Shown: positions 17,601 through 26,367 of the stretch, piece by piece
Position numbering within the stretch: position 1 is the first letter of the stretch
How the letters are laid out: each line of letters begins with the position of its first letter
Source of the DNA: Paraflavitalea sp. CAU 1676
GTDB lineage: Bacteria; Bacteroidota; Bacteroidia; Chitinophagales; Chitinophagaceae
Direction of reading: 5' to 3'
Length of the DNA: 64,000 bases
NCBI RefSeq assembly: GCF_029223285.1
Contig: NZ_JARHUJ010000015.1
Coordinates: forward strand, 39,263-103,262
Position numbers and translations under genes: made by a program
Notes under the pieces: generated by a model
What the model was told of the DNA's origin: nothing
What the model saw: only the letters and a program-made list of their open reading frames with translations
Database searches by the model: none

Positions 17601-20457
17601 ATTCATAGAACAGCACGCCATTTTTGTACAAGCGGAGCGTATCGAACCGGATGTCATCGTTCGCTCGCCACATATTATTGATATCGCTTTCGCGGTATTT
17701 CAACTTAATGCCCAACTGCGCATTACCGCCCACTACTTTCGTGCAGGGGGAAGTATTGTACATGATCACGGCGCCGCCGTTATTGCGGGGCGGCAGACAC
17801 TCGGTAGTACTGGAGCAGGGAATCGAAATGGCTTTGGTGAGCAACGAACTGGTGAACGTGAAGTCTGTTACACTTACGGTGTAAGTAAGACTACTGCCGC
17901 AAACCGTATTGGGCAGCAGGTAGCTGAAGTCGCCATTAGAGTTTGTTGTTGTCTTGATCTCCAATGTGCCCAGTTTGATGGTTACTTCCGCGCCGGCCAC
18001 AGCGGTAGCTGTGCCCGTACCAAAATAAACGGCCTTGCCGCTGATCACCGTACTTACCTGCGGGCATGTTTGCAGTTTATGCGAGGCAGATAGGGTAATG
18101 CCGCCTGGCAGAGCAGGAGCACCTACCGTGATCGGCCGGATGGCATAGTTGTTCAGGATATTGACATCGCCTAGTGTATTGGCGCTGTCGACCCAAACCT
18201 TGATGGGGAAGAACCCATCGAACTCGAACTGAAGCGTTCTTGATACAGTAACATTCGAGTTGCCGTTGATCGTGGCAATGACCACACTGTCGATGGGCGT
18301 ATTCTCACGGTAGAATTTCACTTTCACATCAGTTGCAGCATGCGCTGTACTGTTCGAGACGCGCGCTGTTACGGTAAAGGCTTCTCCCGGCCTTGGATTG
18401 CTCTTGCTGAACGTGATGTCATTCGCAAAGATGCGCAGGTCGGGTTGGTTATAGGTGACTACCGGACCAGTCTTAAAAGCAGAATTGCCTGTGTTGCCAT
18501 TGGCATCTGCTGCAAAGAACTGATAGCCCATCGAATTGTTGACCGCCTCCTGGTTAAAGGAATATTCATAAGTAACACCGGCTGCATAATCTGTACCGGT
18601 GCCCGCTTTGGTCATGGCAAACGTGCCTTCGCCAAGGTCATCGAAGTCCTGGTCGCCATTGAGGTCGATGCCAACTTTGGGATAGCCAGCCTGCGGAGCC
18701 CTGTTATCGGCCGATTGGTAAACGATCTTATAGGTAAACAATCCTGGTTGCCCTATGCCGGGATCAACACCGGTATTACCGCCATACGAACCACTAGTGA
18801 CCCATTTCAACACGGGCGGCGTAGCTGGAGTGTATCCATGGCCGCTTACCTGCGTTGTGGCAGGGGCAACCCCGGCAGTTGAAGTAGTGACCTTTAGTTC
18901 GGCGGTGTAAGCACCTACTCCCGTGGGTTTGAAGGATACCGGGATCGTAAGCGTGTTGCGAGCGGTAATCACCGTATTGGCCGTAAACACTGCTTTGAAG
19001 GCGGGATCACCCAGCGTTACATTGGTCAGCGTAAGGGGCGCATCGCCGGTATTCCGGATGGTGAAGTTGAAGTTGCCGGTAGCATTGACAACAACATTGC
19101 CAAAGTCGTGGCCACCTGCCGGTTCGAGTGTCCAGCTGGGCACCAGCGTTCCTACATAGAAAGCTGAATCGTAGGTAATGCTCCAGCGACCTTCCTGATT
19201 GCGTGTGCGGATGTAAAGCCGGTGAAAGGCATCGCTCAATCCTGCGGTGTTGACCACCACATTGATATTGCTGATATCCGTAGCAGGAGCGACAGGGATC
19301 GTGATCCCTTTACCCATACCGGGATCGGTATCGATGAAGTATTCGGCGGCAACGACGTTCTGTGCCGGTAAAGGAGCAGGTGTGTAATCCGGGTCTTCGC
19401 TTACACTAAACTCACGCACTTCCGTAATACTCCAATGCCCTTCGGTACTGCGTGTGCGCAGGTACAACCGGTGAATGCCCAACGCTAAACCATTAGTGGC
19501 AGCCTGAACATTGATAGTGTTAAGCTCAACATTCGGTGTAATAGGTATGGCTTGGCCTTTGCCGGCACCGGGGTCCGTATCGATAAAATACTCGGCAGCG
19601 ACAACCGGTTTCGCTGCGGGTGGTGCTGTTGCATATTCCGGATCCAGGTTAACGACAAATTCCAGCATCCGGGTAATGCTCCACTTGCCTTCCTGGTTTT
19701 TAGTACGCAGGTAAACGCGGTGCGAGCCAACGCTCAGGGCACTGGTTTGCACATTGGTAGAAAGGTTAGAAAGGTCTGTACCCGGGGTAATGGGTATACT
19801 CGTTCCCAACCCGTGGCCGGGATCAATATCAAAGAAATATTCGGCAGCCACGATATTTTCCGGAGCCAACGGAATATTGGCATAAGGCGGATTGAAATCC
19901 ACCGAAAATTCATGAATGATAACCTGGCTCCAGGAGCCATCCGCATTTTGGGAGCGGATATGCAGGCGGTGGTTGCCGTTGGAAAGCCCATTGACATTGA
20001 CGGGCACCGGAACGGTGCTGATGTCAACGCCGGGACTTATCGCAATAGCTGTACCCTTTCCATATCCTGGGTCCGTATCGATGAAGTATTCGGCTGCGAT
20101 AATTTGTTTAGGAGCAAGGGGAGTCGTAGTATAGAAAGGATCCTGATCGTACAGGAACTCTTTCAGGCTCACTAAGCTCCAGCTTCCCTCGGCATTCCGA
20201 ACGCGGATATAGAGGCGGTGAATGCCGTTGCTCAATCCGTTCACATTGATAGAAACAGTGGTATTGCTGATATTGCCCGCGGGAGTAAGGGCCAAAGCTA
20301 TTCCCTGTCCAAATCCAGGGTCGTTGTCGACGAAGTATTCCGCCGCAACGATATTTTCCGGTAAGTTTCTTGACGGCGGGTAGGGAGGGGGATCATCCTG
20401 CGCAAAAGCCAATATGGCCATTGCCCACCCTATGAGCGTCATTACATATTTTTTCAT
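14611..20457 (-). CDS. 1948-residue exported repeat protein with CARDB-like domains and T9SS type A sorting domain
   Basis: Signal peptide MKKYVMTLIGWAMAILAFAQ. Then five tandem repeats of about 80-85 residues (34-435), each with AAEYFxDxDPGxGxG and ending HRLYIRxxNxEGxWS. A choice-of-anchor-D-like Ig domain follows (about 439-535). Further are several Ig-like domains of CARDB type beginning near residues 672, 1127, 1352 and 1464 (PDL or DLxI start, NxGxxA middle, NN end), a central Cys-containing domain near 790-870, and a C-terminal T9SS sorting domain (about 1868-1948, MRVFPNPAQGRITISG to VILIKQ). It should be exported by T9SS and fixed to or released from the cell surface. No catalytic motif is recognised, so an adhesin or structural role is inferred. 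Confidence 0.9.
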   Translation of the reverse strand: MKKYVMTLIGWAMAILAFAQDDPPPYPPSRNLPENIVAAEYFVDNDPGFGQGIALALTPAGNISNTTVSINVNGLSNGIHRLYIRVRNAEGSWSLVSLKEFLYDQDPFYTTTPLAPKQIIAAEYFIDTDPGYGKGTAIAISPGVDISTVPVPVNVNGLSNGNHRLHIRSQNADGSWSQVIIHEFSVDFNPPYANIPLAPENIVAAEYFFDIDPGHGLGTSIPITPGTDLSNLSTNVQTSALSVGSHRVYLRTKNQEGKWSITRMLEFVVNLDPEYATAPPAAKPVVAAEYFIDTDPGAGKGQAIPITPNVELNTINVQAATNGLALGIHRLYLRTRSTEGHWSITEVREFSVSEDPDYTPAPLPAQNVVAAEYFIDTDPGMGKGITIPVAPATDISNINVVVNTAGLSDAFHRLYIRTRNQEGRWSITYDSAFYVGTLVPSWTLEPAGGHDFGNVVVNATGNFNFTIRNTGDAPLTLTNVTLGDPAFKAVFTANTVITARNTLTIPVSFKPTGVGAYTAELKVTTSTAGVAPATTQVSGHGYTPATPPVLKWVTSGSYGGNTGVDPGIGQPGLFTYKIVYQSADNRAPQAGYPKVGIDLNGDQDFDDLGEGTFAMTKAGTGTDYAAGVTYEYSFNQEAVNNSMGYQFFAADANGNTGNSAFKTGPVVTYNQPDLRIFANDITFSKSNPRPGEAFTVTARVSNSTAHAATDVKVKFYRENTPIDSVVIATINGNSNVTVSRTLQFEFDGFFPIKVWVDSANTLGDVNILNNYAIRPITVGAPALPGGITLSASHKLQTCPQVSTVISGKAVYFGTGTATAVAGAEVTIKLGTLEIKTTTNSNGDFSYLLPNTVCGSSLTYTVSVTDFTFTSSLLTKAISIPCSSTTECLPPRNNGGAVIMYNTSPCTKVVGGNAQLGIKLKYRESDINNMWRANDDIRFDTLRLYKNGVLFYEFGSADAPWAPGNERIINEFVPLNSTDPVTIRAVLTYTYVEYRQIPSPTYHGSWQKITVEGSSTFTPDAAESDLDLRNFKQTGHTSFSFDNANLRCVDAGAHNVNIYDSIPGGSFILLHSHSLPGVMKGNAVAIGYSKADLAPGRHYLRIVTDADGMVSEADEANNVLDAMIVVPETDLLITALKPSSTYMPKGETVTFSATVKNQGRQAGPFKVGFSIGGVALGTKKAILGLGENATITVVSDPYVIPSDEKECGFSVRAVADVDNEVNESSNSNNADVVSIGTDLVPFQRGNETGSGNNPAVIRVHKEGQFFPAVRNYGNRDVRDVTVKYTLNGVRLGGEVLPIVKAGEQFRAAGSFKYTFTTPGDYVVQVEADTSGQFCETAENNNTGTFHIRVVDSKQDLEVLSQYISPSSLNPASGQSITLVGTVKNTGGKASQANVLRFLVDDIQLGADVAINGLQPGKDTTVEATANYSSLITGVKVMKIVVDPANTADEEREDNNVATRTLIVGAAPDLAANGLHPISFNPSGFKAGDSVTISYAIRNKGTQNGSAWVRFLILSENGSVTAIDSVEVSLAGGANTVASVKMLFSNAKGSVIAEIVNASPAEFDLINNTATQTYSAVVALDNNITVAGDLDMKNGLPGQLPGWIGGKLVLGDHDLVINGTLKNFDADHFVVTNGTGKLTIANNDADKVFPVGTTEGSSNFLKIQNAGVPDQYSVGVLPYVLKQGTSGDTIRQGFVNRTWLIEEGTIGGSNATVTFYWDATHEQPLFDRDQSRAAHYTSTWDLGDQGTAAIDSIGRYRKVQTGYTSFSPFAVASGSGALPIRLISFNVSVRQKDAELVWRSEAEVDTKHFVVEHSADGAHFTAVGTVTAMNAAGVHTYRFTHHDLSDGPHYYRLRMVDQDETFTHSMIRRVEISNQATMRVFPNPAQGRITISGLATNGIVRIMTMDGKPVKLLRTQGTTLVADVSGLAQGTYVVQYNNQGQQQQVILIKQ
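19090..20360 (-). repeat. five in-frame protein repeats at the N-terminus of the T9SS protein
   Basis: Five coding repeats of roughly 240-260 nt. Each encodes VAAEYFIDTDPGxGKG, then about 30 residues, then GLSxGxHRLYIRTRNxEGxWS. They are diverged at DNA level, so the array is old or under selection for protein sequence. The DxDPGxGxG loop resembles acidic metal-binding loops, but metal binding is not shown. Confidence 0.85.
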
Positions 20458-20587
20458 TGCTGATTATTTAGGCTGTTCGGTCAATCACATCAGTGCGGAA
20501 GTGCTTTAGCAGCACAACCATCTTTTGACAGCTAGTGGCAGTCGGTAACCAGGGTGGAATGTTACGCCTGCCGCTATCAGCATATAT

Positions 20588-21628
20588 TTAATTGTTGTTG
20601 CGGGTACTGAATGTCACGTTCATCGTAGGCGTGCCCGACGGAATGGACGTGGGTGCAGTAAAAGTGTAGATCGTTGGAATATTGGGAATGCCAGACAGTA
20701 CATAAGGATCCGTAGCTCCAAAGGCTCCACAATCTGGATTTACAACACTGCCAATCGTTAAACCCTTGCCCTTGGCTGGAGAAGTAGCTTTCAATTTATA
20801 CTTTCCATCAAAACTACCGGTGGCCTCATACACATCGGCCATAGCCACGCTTAGGATATTGTTGGTAGCTGTAGCTGGCAAAGTTTGAGCGATCTGGAAA
20901 ATGTTGTTCTTGATCGTACAATCGGTCAAAATGCTCTGAGCGTTGGCGCCAACGATATTGTTAATGAAAAAGGACTTTACCAGTGTCAAGCTGTTCGTAT
21001 TGCTGAAGCTATTGTTCCTGACAATATTGTTGGAGCCTGTGATGGCCGGAAGGTTGATATTGGAGGAATTGAAGATATTGTTTTCTATCAGAACATTGCT
21101 ACCCGACGTATTGGCCTGCTGATTGATATTGGTGCTGTAAAAGTAGCATTTGCGGAATACGATATTGGTACTGGTTCCCGCATAGAAACCTACATACGTA
21201 TTTGGAAAATAGACACGCTCTGCGGTAATATTGCTGGTATTACTCAGGTAGAATGTACCATCAAATTGAACACCGATAAATTTACTGCCGCTGGCATCTG
21301 GTCCCAGTTGCAAACCGCCAATTTTCGCTTCTATGGTTGAGGTTTGCAGACCTGGGTTACCGGGAAACGAGGTATTGGCAGGGTCCAGCAGATAACCGGC
21401 GCCCACAACGATAAGCTTCTTAGCCAGGGTGAAACTGTTGGTCCAGTAAGTAGTGTTGCTGGGCTCCAGGTACAGCGTGTCGCCGGGTGACACCGTCGAC
21501 GATAAAGCGGCTGCCTGGAAGGTGGTAAAGTCGGCCACTACACCAGCATTGTTGTTCAATCTCCAGATCTTGGCCTGGGTCGATAAGCTCATTCCTGTTG
21601 CCAGGACAAATAAGGATAAATACTTCAT
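20588..21628 (-). CDS. exported beta-helix (right-handed parallel) protein
   Basis: A 346-residue secreted protein with signal peptide MKYLSLFVLATGMSLSTQA. The body is rich in Asn, Ser, Ile and Val with repeating short strands (NVLIENNIFNSSNINLP, NNIVRNNSFSNTNSL, CTIKNNIFQIA), typical of right-handed beta-helix proteins of the pectate-lyase-like fold. It opens with WRLNNNAGVVADFTTFQAA and a PGDTLYLEPS block common to such proteins. No catalytic residues can be picked out. It lies 130 nt upstream of the 1948-residue gene on the same strand with no terminator between, so the two are probably co-transcribed. Confidence 0.8.
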   Translation of the reverse strand: MKYLSLFVLATGMSLSTQAKIWRLNNNAGVVADFTTFQAAALSSTVSPGDTLYLEPSNTTYWTNSFTLAKKLIVVGAGYLLDPANTSFPGNPGLQTSTIEAKIGGLQLGPDASGSKFIGVQFDGTFYLSNTSNITAERVYFPNTYVGFYAGTSTNIVFRKCYFYSTNINQQANTSGSNVLIENNIFNSSNINLPAITGSNNIVRNNSFSNTNSLTLVKSFFINNIVGANAQSILTDCTIKNNIFQIAQTLPATATNNILSVAMADVYEATGSFDGKYKLKATSPAKGKGLTIGSVVNPDCGAFGATDPYVLSGIPNIPTIYTFTAPTSIPSGTPTMNVTFSTRNNN

Positions 21629-21788
21629 ATATTTAAATTTAGGCGGTAAAAGTATCCCGCCGCCGGTCTCCGCCTATCCCCGAAAAACAGGAGTTTTTCA
21701 GACCCGGAAAAATCATGGAAAACGGGGACCGGCGTGAAACATAGAAGTTGTTTATTTGCCCATCCCTCAACCTGTATTACCTGTTCGT

Positions 21789-23744
21789 ATGCATAGAAGA
21801 ATATTAATCATCATAATCGTATCGGTAGCAAGCCTTGCCGCCTGGTCGCAGTCTGCTAAAAGCGACAGCCTGTTGAAGCGGTTGCCTGGTGTTAAGGCCG
21901 ACACCGCTAAAATTCTGTTACTCTGCGATATCGGTGAATCGTACGAGAACAATGAACCGGCAACAGCCAAATATTATTTCAACCTGGCTGGTAAGCTAAG
22001 CCGGGAAATAAAATACAAATGGGGTGAGTATAAATACCTAAGCCTCTATGGCAATGTTTGTATGCTGCAGGGCAATTTCGATTCATCGCTCTATTACCAG
22101 GAAAAAGCGCTGGCGATGGCAGAGCTGATGAAAGATTCGCTCAGTATCGGCATATCGCTGTTCAATATCGGCATCAACTATCGTGAAAGGTCCGGCTTTG
22201 AGAAATCTATAGAGTATTGCCTCAAGGGCCTTACCATCATTGATAAGCTGGGCAATCCACTAATTGAAGCACAGGTCAATGATGCGCTGCAGGTATTATA
22301 TTACCGCCGGGCTCAATACCAAAAGGCAATCGGTTATGGAGAAAAAGCGGTGGCGCTGGCGCGTAAACTGGAGCAGAAAGAACTACTGGCTAAATTCCTG
22401 ATCAACCTATCGCTCAGCTATCAAATTACCAATCAATGGAGGCAGGGTGTGGTTGCTCTCGAAGAAGCGCTGCGTATTGGAAAAGCAGTTGGTGATGTGC
22501 GGGTCATTTCAGTGGTACAACAAAACCTGGCAGCAGTAGCCTTGCAGGCGCGCAATTGGCCGCTGGCGATGCAATATGCACAGGAAAGCCTGGTCCTGTA
22601 TCGTCGCCTGGGCGCCACCGACGGAGAAACCACAGCGCTTCGCAGCCTGGCTACCTTCTCTTTGCAGCAAGGAAAACTAGCACAGGCTAAAACCTATGCC
22701 CACCAGGCACTTGCGCTGAGTCAAACATGGCAGTATAAGCTGGAGGAAGCAACGATCTATCGCCTCCTCTCCAGTATAGCTTATGCCGAAAAAGAATTTG
22801 AACAGGGCCTGCAGTTCGACGATAGTATGAGTACCAAGCTGGAGGTCATGATACGTGAAGTTTCCTCCCAACAATCGTCCGAACTGGAAAAGAAATACGA
22901 AACCGAGAAGAAGGAAATCCGCATAAAGCAACTGGAAGCGGACCAGGCATTACAGAAACTCCGCATTCGCCAAAAGAATATTATTAATTACATACTCATT
23001 GGCAGCGCAGTATCGCTATTGTTCATCGCCCTGTTGGTGTGGCGCAACTATCGTCAGAAACAAGCCCTGCAACAAAAACGCATCAACGAATTGCAGACCG
23101 AGAAACAACTGGCTGCCACCGAAGCGGTATTGCAGGGAGAGGAACAGGAGCGTACCCGCCTCGCCAAAGACCTGCACGATGGTCTGGGGGGCATGTTATC
23201 CGGAATCAAATCGTCGTTTAGTACATTGAAAGGCAATCTCCTCATGGACCAGGAGAACCTGCGCTCCTTCGAGCGGGGAATTGACCTGCTCGATAGTTCT
23301 ATCAGTGAAATGAGAAGAGTGGCCCATAACCTGATGCCGGAGGCCCTGGTGAAATTCGGGCTCGATACAGCCCTCCGCGATTTTTGCAGTGATATCCGCC
23401 AGTCGGTCAGCATCAAACTACAATACCAGTCCAGCGGCATGGAAAATGCCGTGATATCGTCCAATACCGCCATCGTCATTTACCGCATCGTGCAGGAACT
23501 GATAAACAATACCCTGAAACATGCCGGCGCCAATACTGCCCTCGTACAATTGATCAAAAATGAATCGGGAATAACGATCACGGTGGAGGATGACGGCAAG
23601 GGCCTGGACAAAGCCCGCTTACAACAACCAAGGGGCATCGGCTGGAGCAATATACAAAGCCGGATAGAATATATTAACGGGACAATGGACATTCAATCGG
23701 CTCCCGGCAAAGGAACATCCATCTTAATAGAATTACCGGTATGA
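21789..23744 (+). CDS. TPR-containing sensor histidine kinase (HisKA_3 type)
   Basis: A 651-residue kinase from ATG 21789, which gives signal peptide MHRRILIIIIVSVASLAAWSQ; an in-frame ATG at 21756 is less likely. Several tetratricopeptide repeats cover about 40-370, a coiled coil 370-405, one membrane helix (IINYILIGSAVSLLFIALLVW), a second coiled coil, HisKA_3 with H463 in KDLHDGLGGML, and HATPase_c (VQELINNTLKHAGA, DDGKGLD, GIGWSNI). The TPR part would be periplasmic and the kinase cytoplasmic. It overlaps the LuxR-type regulator by ATGA, so the two are a coupled pair. The signal is unknown. Confidence 0.93.
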   Translation: MHRRILIIIIVSVASLAAWSQSAKSDSLLKRLPGVKADTAKILLLCDIGESYENNEPATAKYYFNLAGKLSREIKYKWGEYKYLSLYGNVCMLQGNFDSSLYYQEKALAMAELMKDSLSIGISLFNIGINYRERSGFEKSIEYCLKGLTIIDKLGNPLIEAQVNDALQVLYYRRAQYQKAIGYGEKAVALARKLEQKELLAKFLINLSLSYQITNQWRQGVVALEEALRIGKAVGDVRVISVVQQNLAAVALQARNWPLAMQYAQESLVLYRRLGATDGETTALRSLATFSLQQGKLAQAKTYAHQALALSQTWQYKLEEATIYRLLSSIAYAEKEFEQGLQFDDSMSTKLEVMIREVSSQQSSELEKKYETEKKEIRIKQLEADQALQKLRIRQKNIINYILIGSAVSLLFIALLVWRNYRQKQALQQKRINELQTEKQLAATEAVLQGEEQERTRLAKDLHDGLGGMLSGIKSSFSTLKGNLLMDQENLRSFERGIDLLDSSISEMRRVAHNLMPEALVKFGLDTALRDFCSDIRQSVSIKLQYQSSGMENAVISSNTAIVIYRIVQELINNTLKHAGANTALVQLIKNESGITITVEDDGKGLDKARLQQPRGIGWSNIQSRIEYINGTMDIQSAPGKGTSILIELPV

Positions 23745-24364
23745 ACATGACAATAAAAGTCTTCATCGTCGACGATCACTATATGGTCATTGAGGGCATC
23801 CGCTCGCTGCTGCAGCATGAGACCGCCATCGAACTGGTGGGGCATGCCATGTCGGCCGATTCTTGTATCTCCTTTCTCCGGCAGCAGCAGCCCGATGTGA
23901 TCCTGATGGATATCAACCTGGCCGAAAAAAGCGGTATTGAGCTCTGTGCAGAAGTGAAAAAGCAATATCCAGGCATATTCATCCTGGGCCTCAGCACCTT
24001 CAATCAGCAAAGTTTTATTCGCAAGATGATGGACAATGGCGCCAGCGGCTATGTGTTGAAGAATGTGACCCGTGAAGAATTGGTGGAAGGCATCTCGACC
24101 ATTGTAAAAGGAAAGATCTACCTGAGCCATGAGGCAGCCCGCTCGCTGCGGGCCAGTGAAGAATCTGACGTACCTGTACTCACCCGGCGTGAGCAACAGG
24201 TACTGAGCCTCATCGCAGAAGGGCTCACCAACAACGAAGTGGCAGAAAAACTATTCATCAGTACCACCACGGTCGATACCCACCGCAAAAGCCTGCTGGC
24301 CAAACTAAATGCCAGGAATACTGCCTCCCTCATCCGGATCGCCACCCAGCTGCAGCTGATCTGA
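23741..24364 (+). CDS. LuxR/NarL-type response regulator
   Basis: A 207-residue regulator: receiver domain residues 1-120 with D11/D12 acidic pair in FIVDDHYM, phospho-acceptor D57 in VILMDINL, then a C-terminal LuxR helix-turn-helix (LTRREQQVLSLIAEGLTNNE, TVDTHRKSLLAKLNARN). All switch residues are present. Its start overlaps the stop of the TPR kinase, its evident partner. A short 80-nt gap separates it from the ABC exporter gene, which could be in the same transcript since no terminator is seen. Confidence 0.95.
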   Translation: MNMTIKVFIVDDHYMVIEGIRSLLQHETAIELVGHAMSADSCISFLRQQQPDVILMDINLAEKSGIELCAEVKKQYPGIFILGLSTFNQQSFIRKMMDNGASGYVLKNVTREELVEGISTIVKGKIYLSHEAARSLRASEESDVPVLTRREQQVLSLIAEGLTNNEVAEKLFISTTTVDTHRKSLLAKLNARNTASLIRIATQLQLI

Positions 24365-24443
24365 TTTCGTACCTTGCACCGGAAAATTGTGCCGTGGTTA
24401 CAATATTTGCCCGGCTCGATCGTCAACCAGGAAAACTACGGTT

Positions 24444-26258
24444 ATGGCACGTCGCAATGGAGGAAACGGTGGATCGCAAAAAGATCAGGCGCCCAAGGCA
24501 AAGATCAACCTGCAAAACCTGCGGGAAGGATTGATGATATTTACTTATGTGAAACCTTACCTTGGCAAATTCATCGCCGGCCTGGTATTTATTGGCCTCT
24601 CCTCGCTCACGACGATGGCATTTCCCTACTTATTGAAACAACTCATCAACACAGCCAATAAGGGCAAGGATGCTATGCTGGGCAGCGCTGGAAGTATAGT
24701 AGGGTGGATGTTTGCCGTGCTCACTATACAAATGATCTTCTCCTTTTTGCGGGTATACCTGTTTACATCGGTGGGGGAACATGCCGTAGCCGACATGCGC
24801 CGTGATATATATCGTCGCATGATCACCATGCCCATGGATTTTTTTGCGCAACGCAGGGTAGGGGAGCTCTCGAGCCGTATCAGCAGCGACCTTTCGCAAA
24901 TACAGGATGCCGTAACTTCTGTACTGGCCGAAATATTACGCGGATTGCTGATACTCGTCATTGGCATCGGGCTCATCCTGTATATCTCTCCCCGCCTCAC
25001 GGGTGTTATGCTTTCGGTAATACCCATCATAATTCTGATAGCCGTGGTCTTTGGCCGTTTCATACGCCGCTTCTCCCGGCAAACCCAGGACCAGCTGGCC
25101 GACTCCAACACCATCGTGCAGGAAACCCTGCAAGGTATCAGTAATGTAAAATCATTTACCAACGAATGGTTCGAAATAGGCCGCTATTCCCGCAGCCTGC
25201 AACAGGTGGTGAAGATGGCTGTTAAAAGTGGCCAGTATCGCGGCCTGTTCATTTCCTTCCTGCTCTTCAGTTTGTTCGGTACCATCGTACTCGTCGTTTG
25301 GTACGGTATCGGCCACCTCGAATTTGGCGACCTCACAGCCTTTGTGATTTATACAGCATTCGTAGGTGGCAGCATGGCTGGCTTTGCCGACCTCTACGGT
25401 CAGTTACAGAAAACCCTGGGAGCCACCCAACGGGTAAGGGAATTGTTGAAAGAAGTGCCGGAAGCAGTGAACACCGAAGAAGAGGCGCTCGACGAAGCAT
25501 ATGCGTTGACGGGTCAGGTAACCCTGCGCCAACTTGCCTTCCATTACCCCTCCCGGCCCGAAGTACCGGTATTGAAAAGCGTTACCCTCGAGGCTAATCC
25601 CGGCGAGCGGGTAGCCATAGTAGGTCACAGCGGAGCGGGAAAGTCAACCATAGCATCTCTGCTGTTGCGTTTCTATGAACCAACAGGCGGCCAACTGCAG
25701 TTTGATGGCAAGCCTGCCACCGCTATACCACTTACTCAGTTGCGCAAGCAAATGGCCCTCGTACCACAGGACATACTGCTCTTTGGCGGAACTATCCGGG
25801 AAAACATATTGTATGGAAAGCCGGGAACAACGAACGAAGAAATAGAACAGGCAGCCCGTCTTGCGCACGCCCACGAATTTGTCATTGGATTTCCCGAAGG
25901 ATATGAGACAGTCGTCGGCGAGCGGGGTGTTAAACTCTCAGGAGGCCAGCGTCAGCGGATCGCCATCGCACGCGCTATTCTGAAGAATCCCGCCATCCTT
26001 ATACTCGATGAAGCAACCAGTTCGCTCGATGCTGCTTCCGAATCGTTAGTACAGGAAGCGCTCGACAACCTGATGAAGGGGCGCACCTCTTTTATTATAG
26101 CCCACAGACTATCTACCATCCGAAGTGCCGATAAAATTGTAGTTTTGGACAAAGGTGAAGTGAAAGAATTGGGCACACACCAGGAGCTCATCAACCTGCC
26201 AGAAGGAATATACAAAGAATTAAACCGACTGCAACTGGAAATTACCGGCGTCGAGTAA
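24444..26258 (+). CDS. ABC transporter, fused membrane and ATPase domains (MsbA-like exporter)
   Basis: A 604-residue half-transporter from ATG 24444; a TTG 57 nt upstream in frame only adds an unlikely extension. Six membrane helices lie at about residues 30-320. The ATPase has Walker A GHSGAGKST (about 394), Q-loop LVPQD, signature LSGGQRQR (about 497), Walker B ILILDEATSSLD (about 517) and H-loop IAHRLST (about 552). It would work as a homodimer in the inner membrane and export lipids, drugs or peptides; the cargo cannot be told. It follows the two-component pair, which may control it. Confidence 0.95.
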   Translation: MARRNGGNGGSQKDQAPKAKINLQNLREGLMIFTYVKPYLGKFIAGLVFIGLSSLTTMAFPYLLKQLINTANKGKDAMLGSAGSIVGWMFAVLTIQMIFSFLRVYLFTSVGEHAVADMRRDIYRRMITMPMDFFAQRRVGELSSRISSDLSQIQDAVTSVLAEILRGLLILVIGIGLILYISPRLTGVMLSVIPIIILIAVVFGRFIRRFSRQTQDQLADSNTIVQETLQGISNVKSFTNEWFEIGRYSRSLQQVVKMAVKSGQYRGLFISFLLFSLFGTIVLVVWYGIGHLEFGDLTAFVIYTAFVGGSMAGFADLYGQLQKTLGATQRVRELLKEVPEAVNTEEEALDEAYALTGQVTLRQLAFHYPSRPEVPVLKSVTLEANPGERVAIVGHSGAGKSTIASLLLRFYEPTGGQLQFDGKPATAIPLTQLRKQMALVPQDILLFGGTIRENILYGKPGTTNEEIEQAARLAHAHEFVIGFPEGYETVVGERGVKLSGGQRQRIAIARAILKNPAILILDEATSSLDAASESLVQEALDNLMKGRTSFIIAHRLSTIRSADKIVVLDKGEVKELGTHQELINLPEGIYKELNRLQLEITGVE

Positions 26259-26367
26259 GCTTAATTGGCAAAACGCTACCCTCAATTGGCTCCTAATCAT
26301 TCTTTAATGCCATCCATTCCACAATAGTATGTATTTTGAGTGGGTAATAGAATAACCCACCAATACA

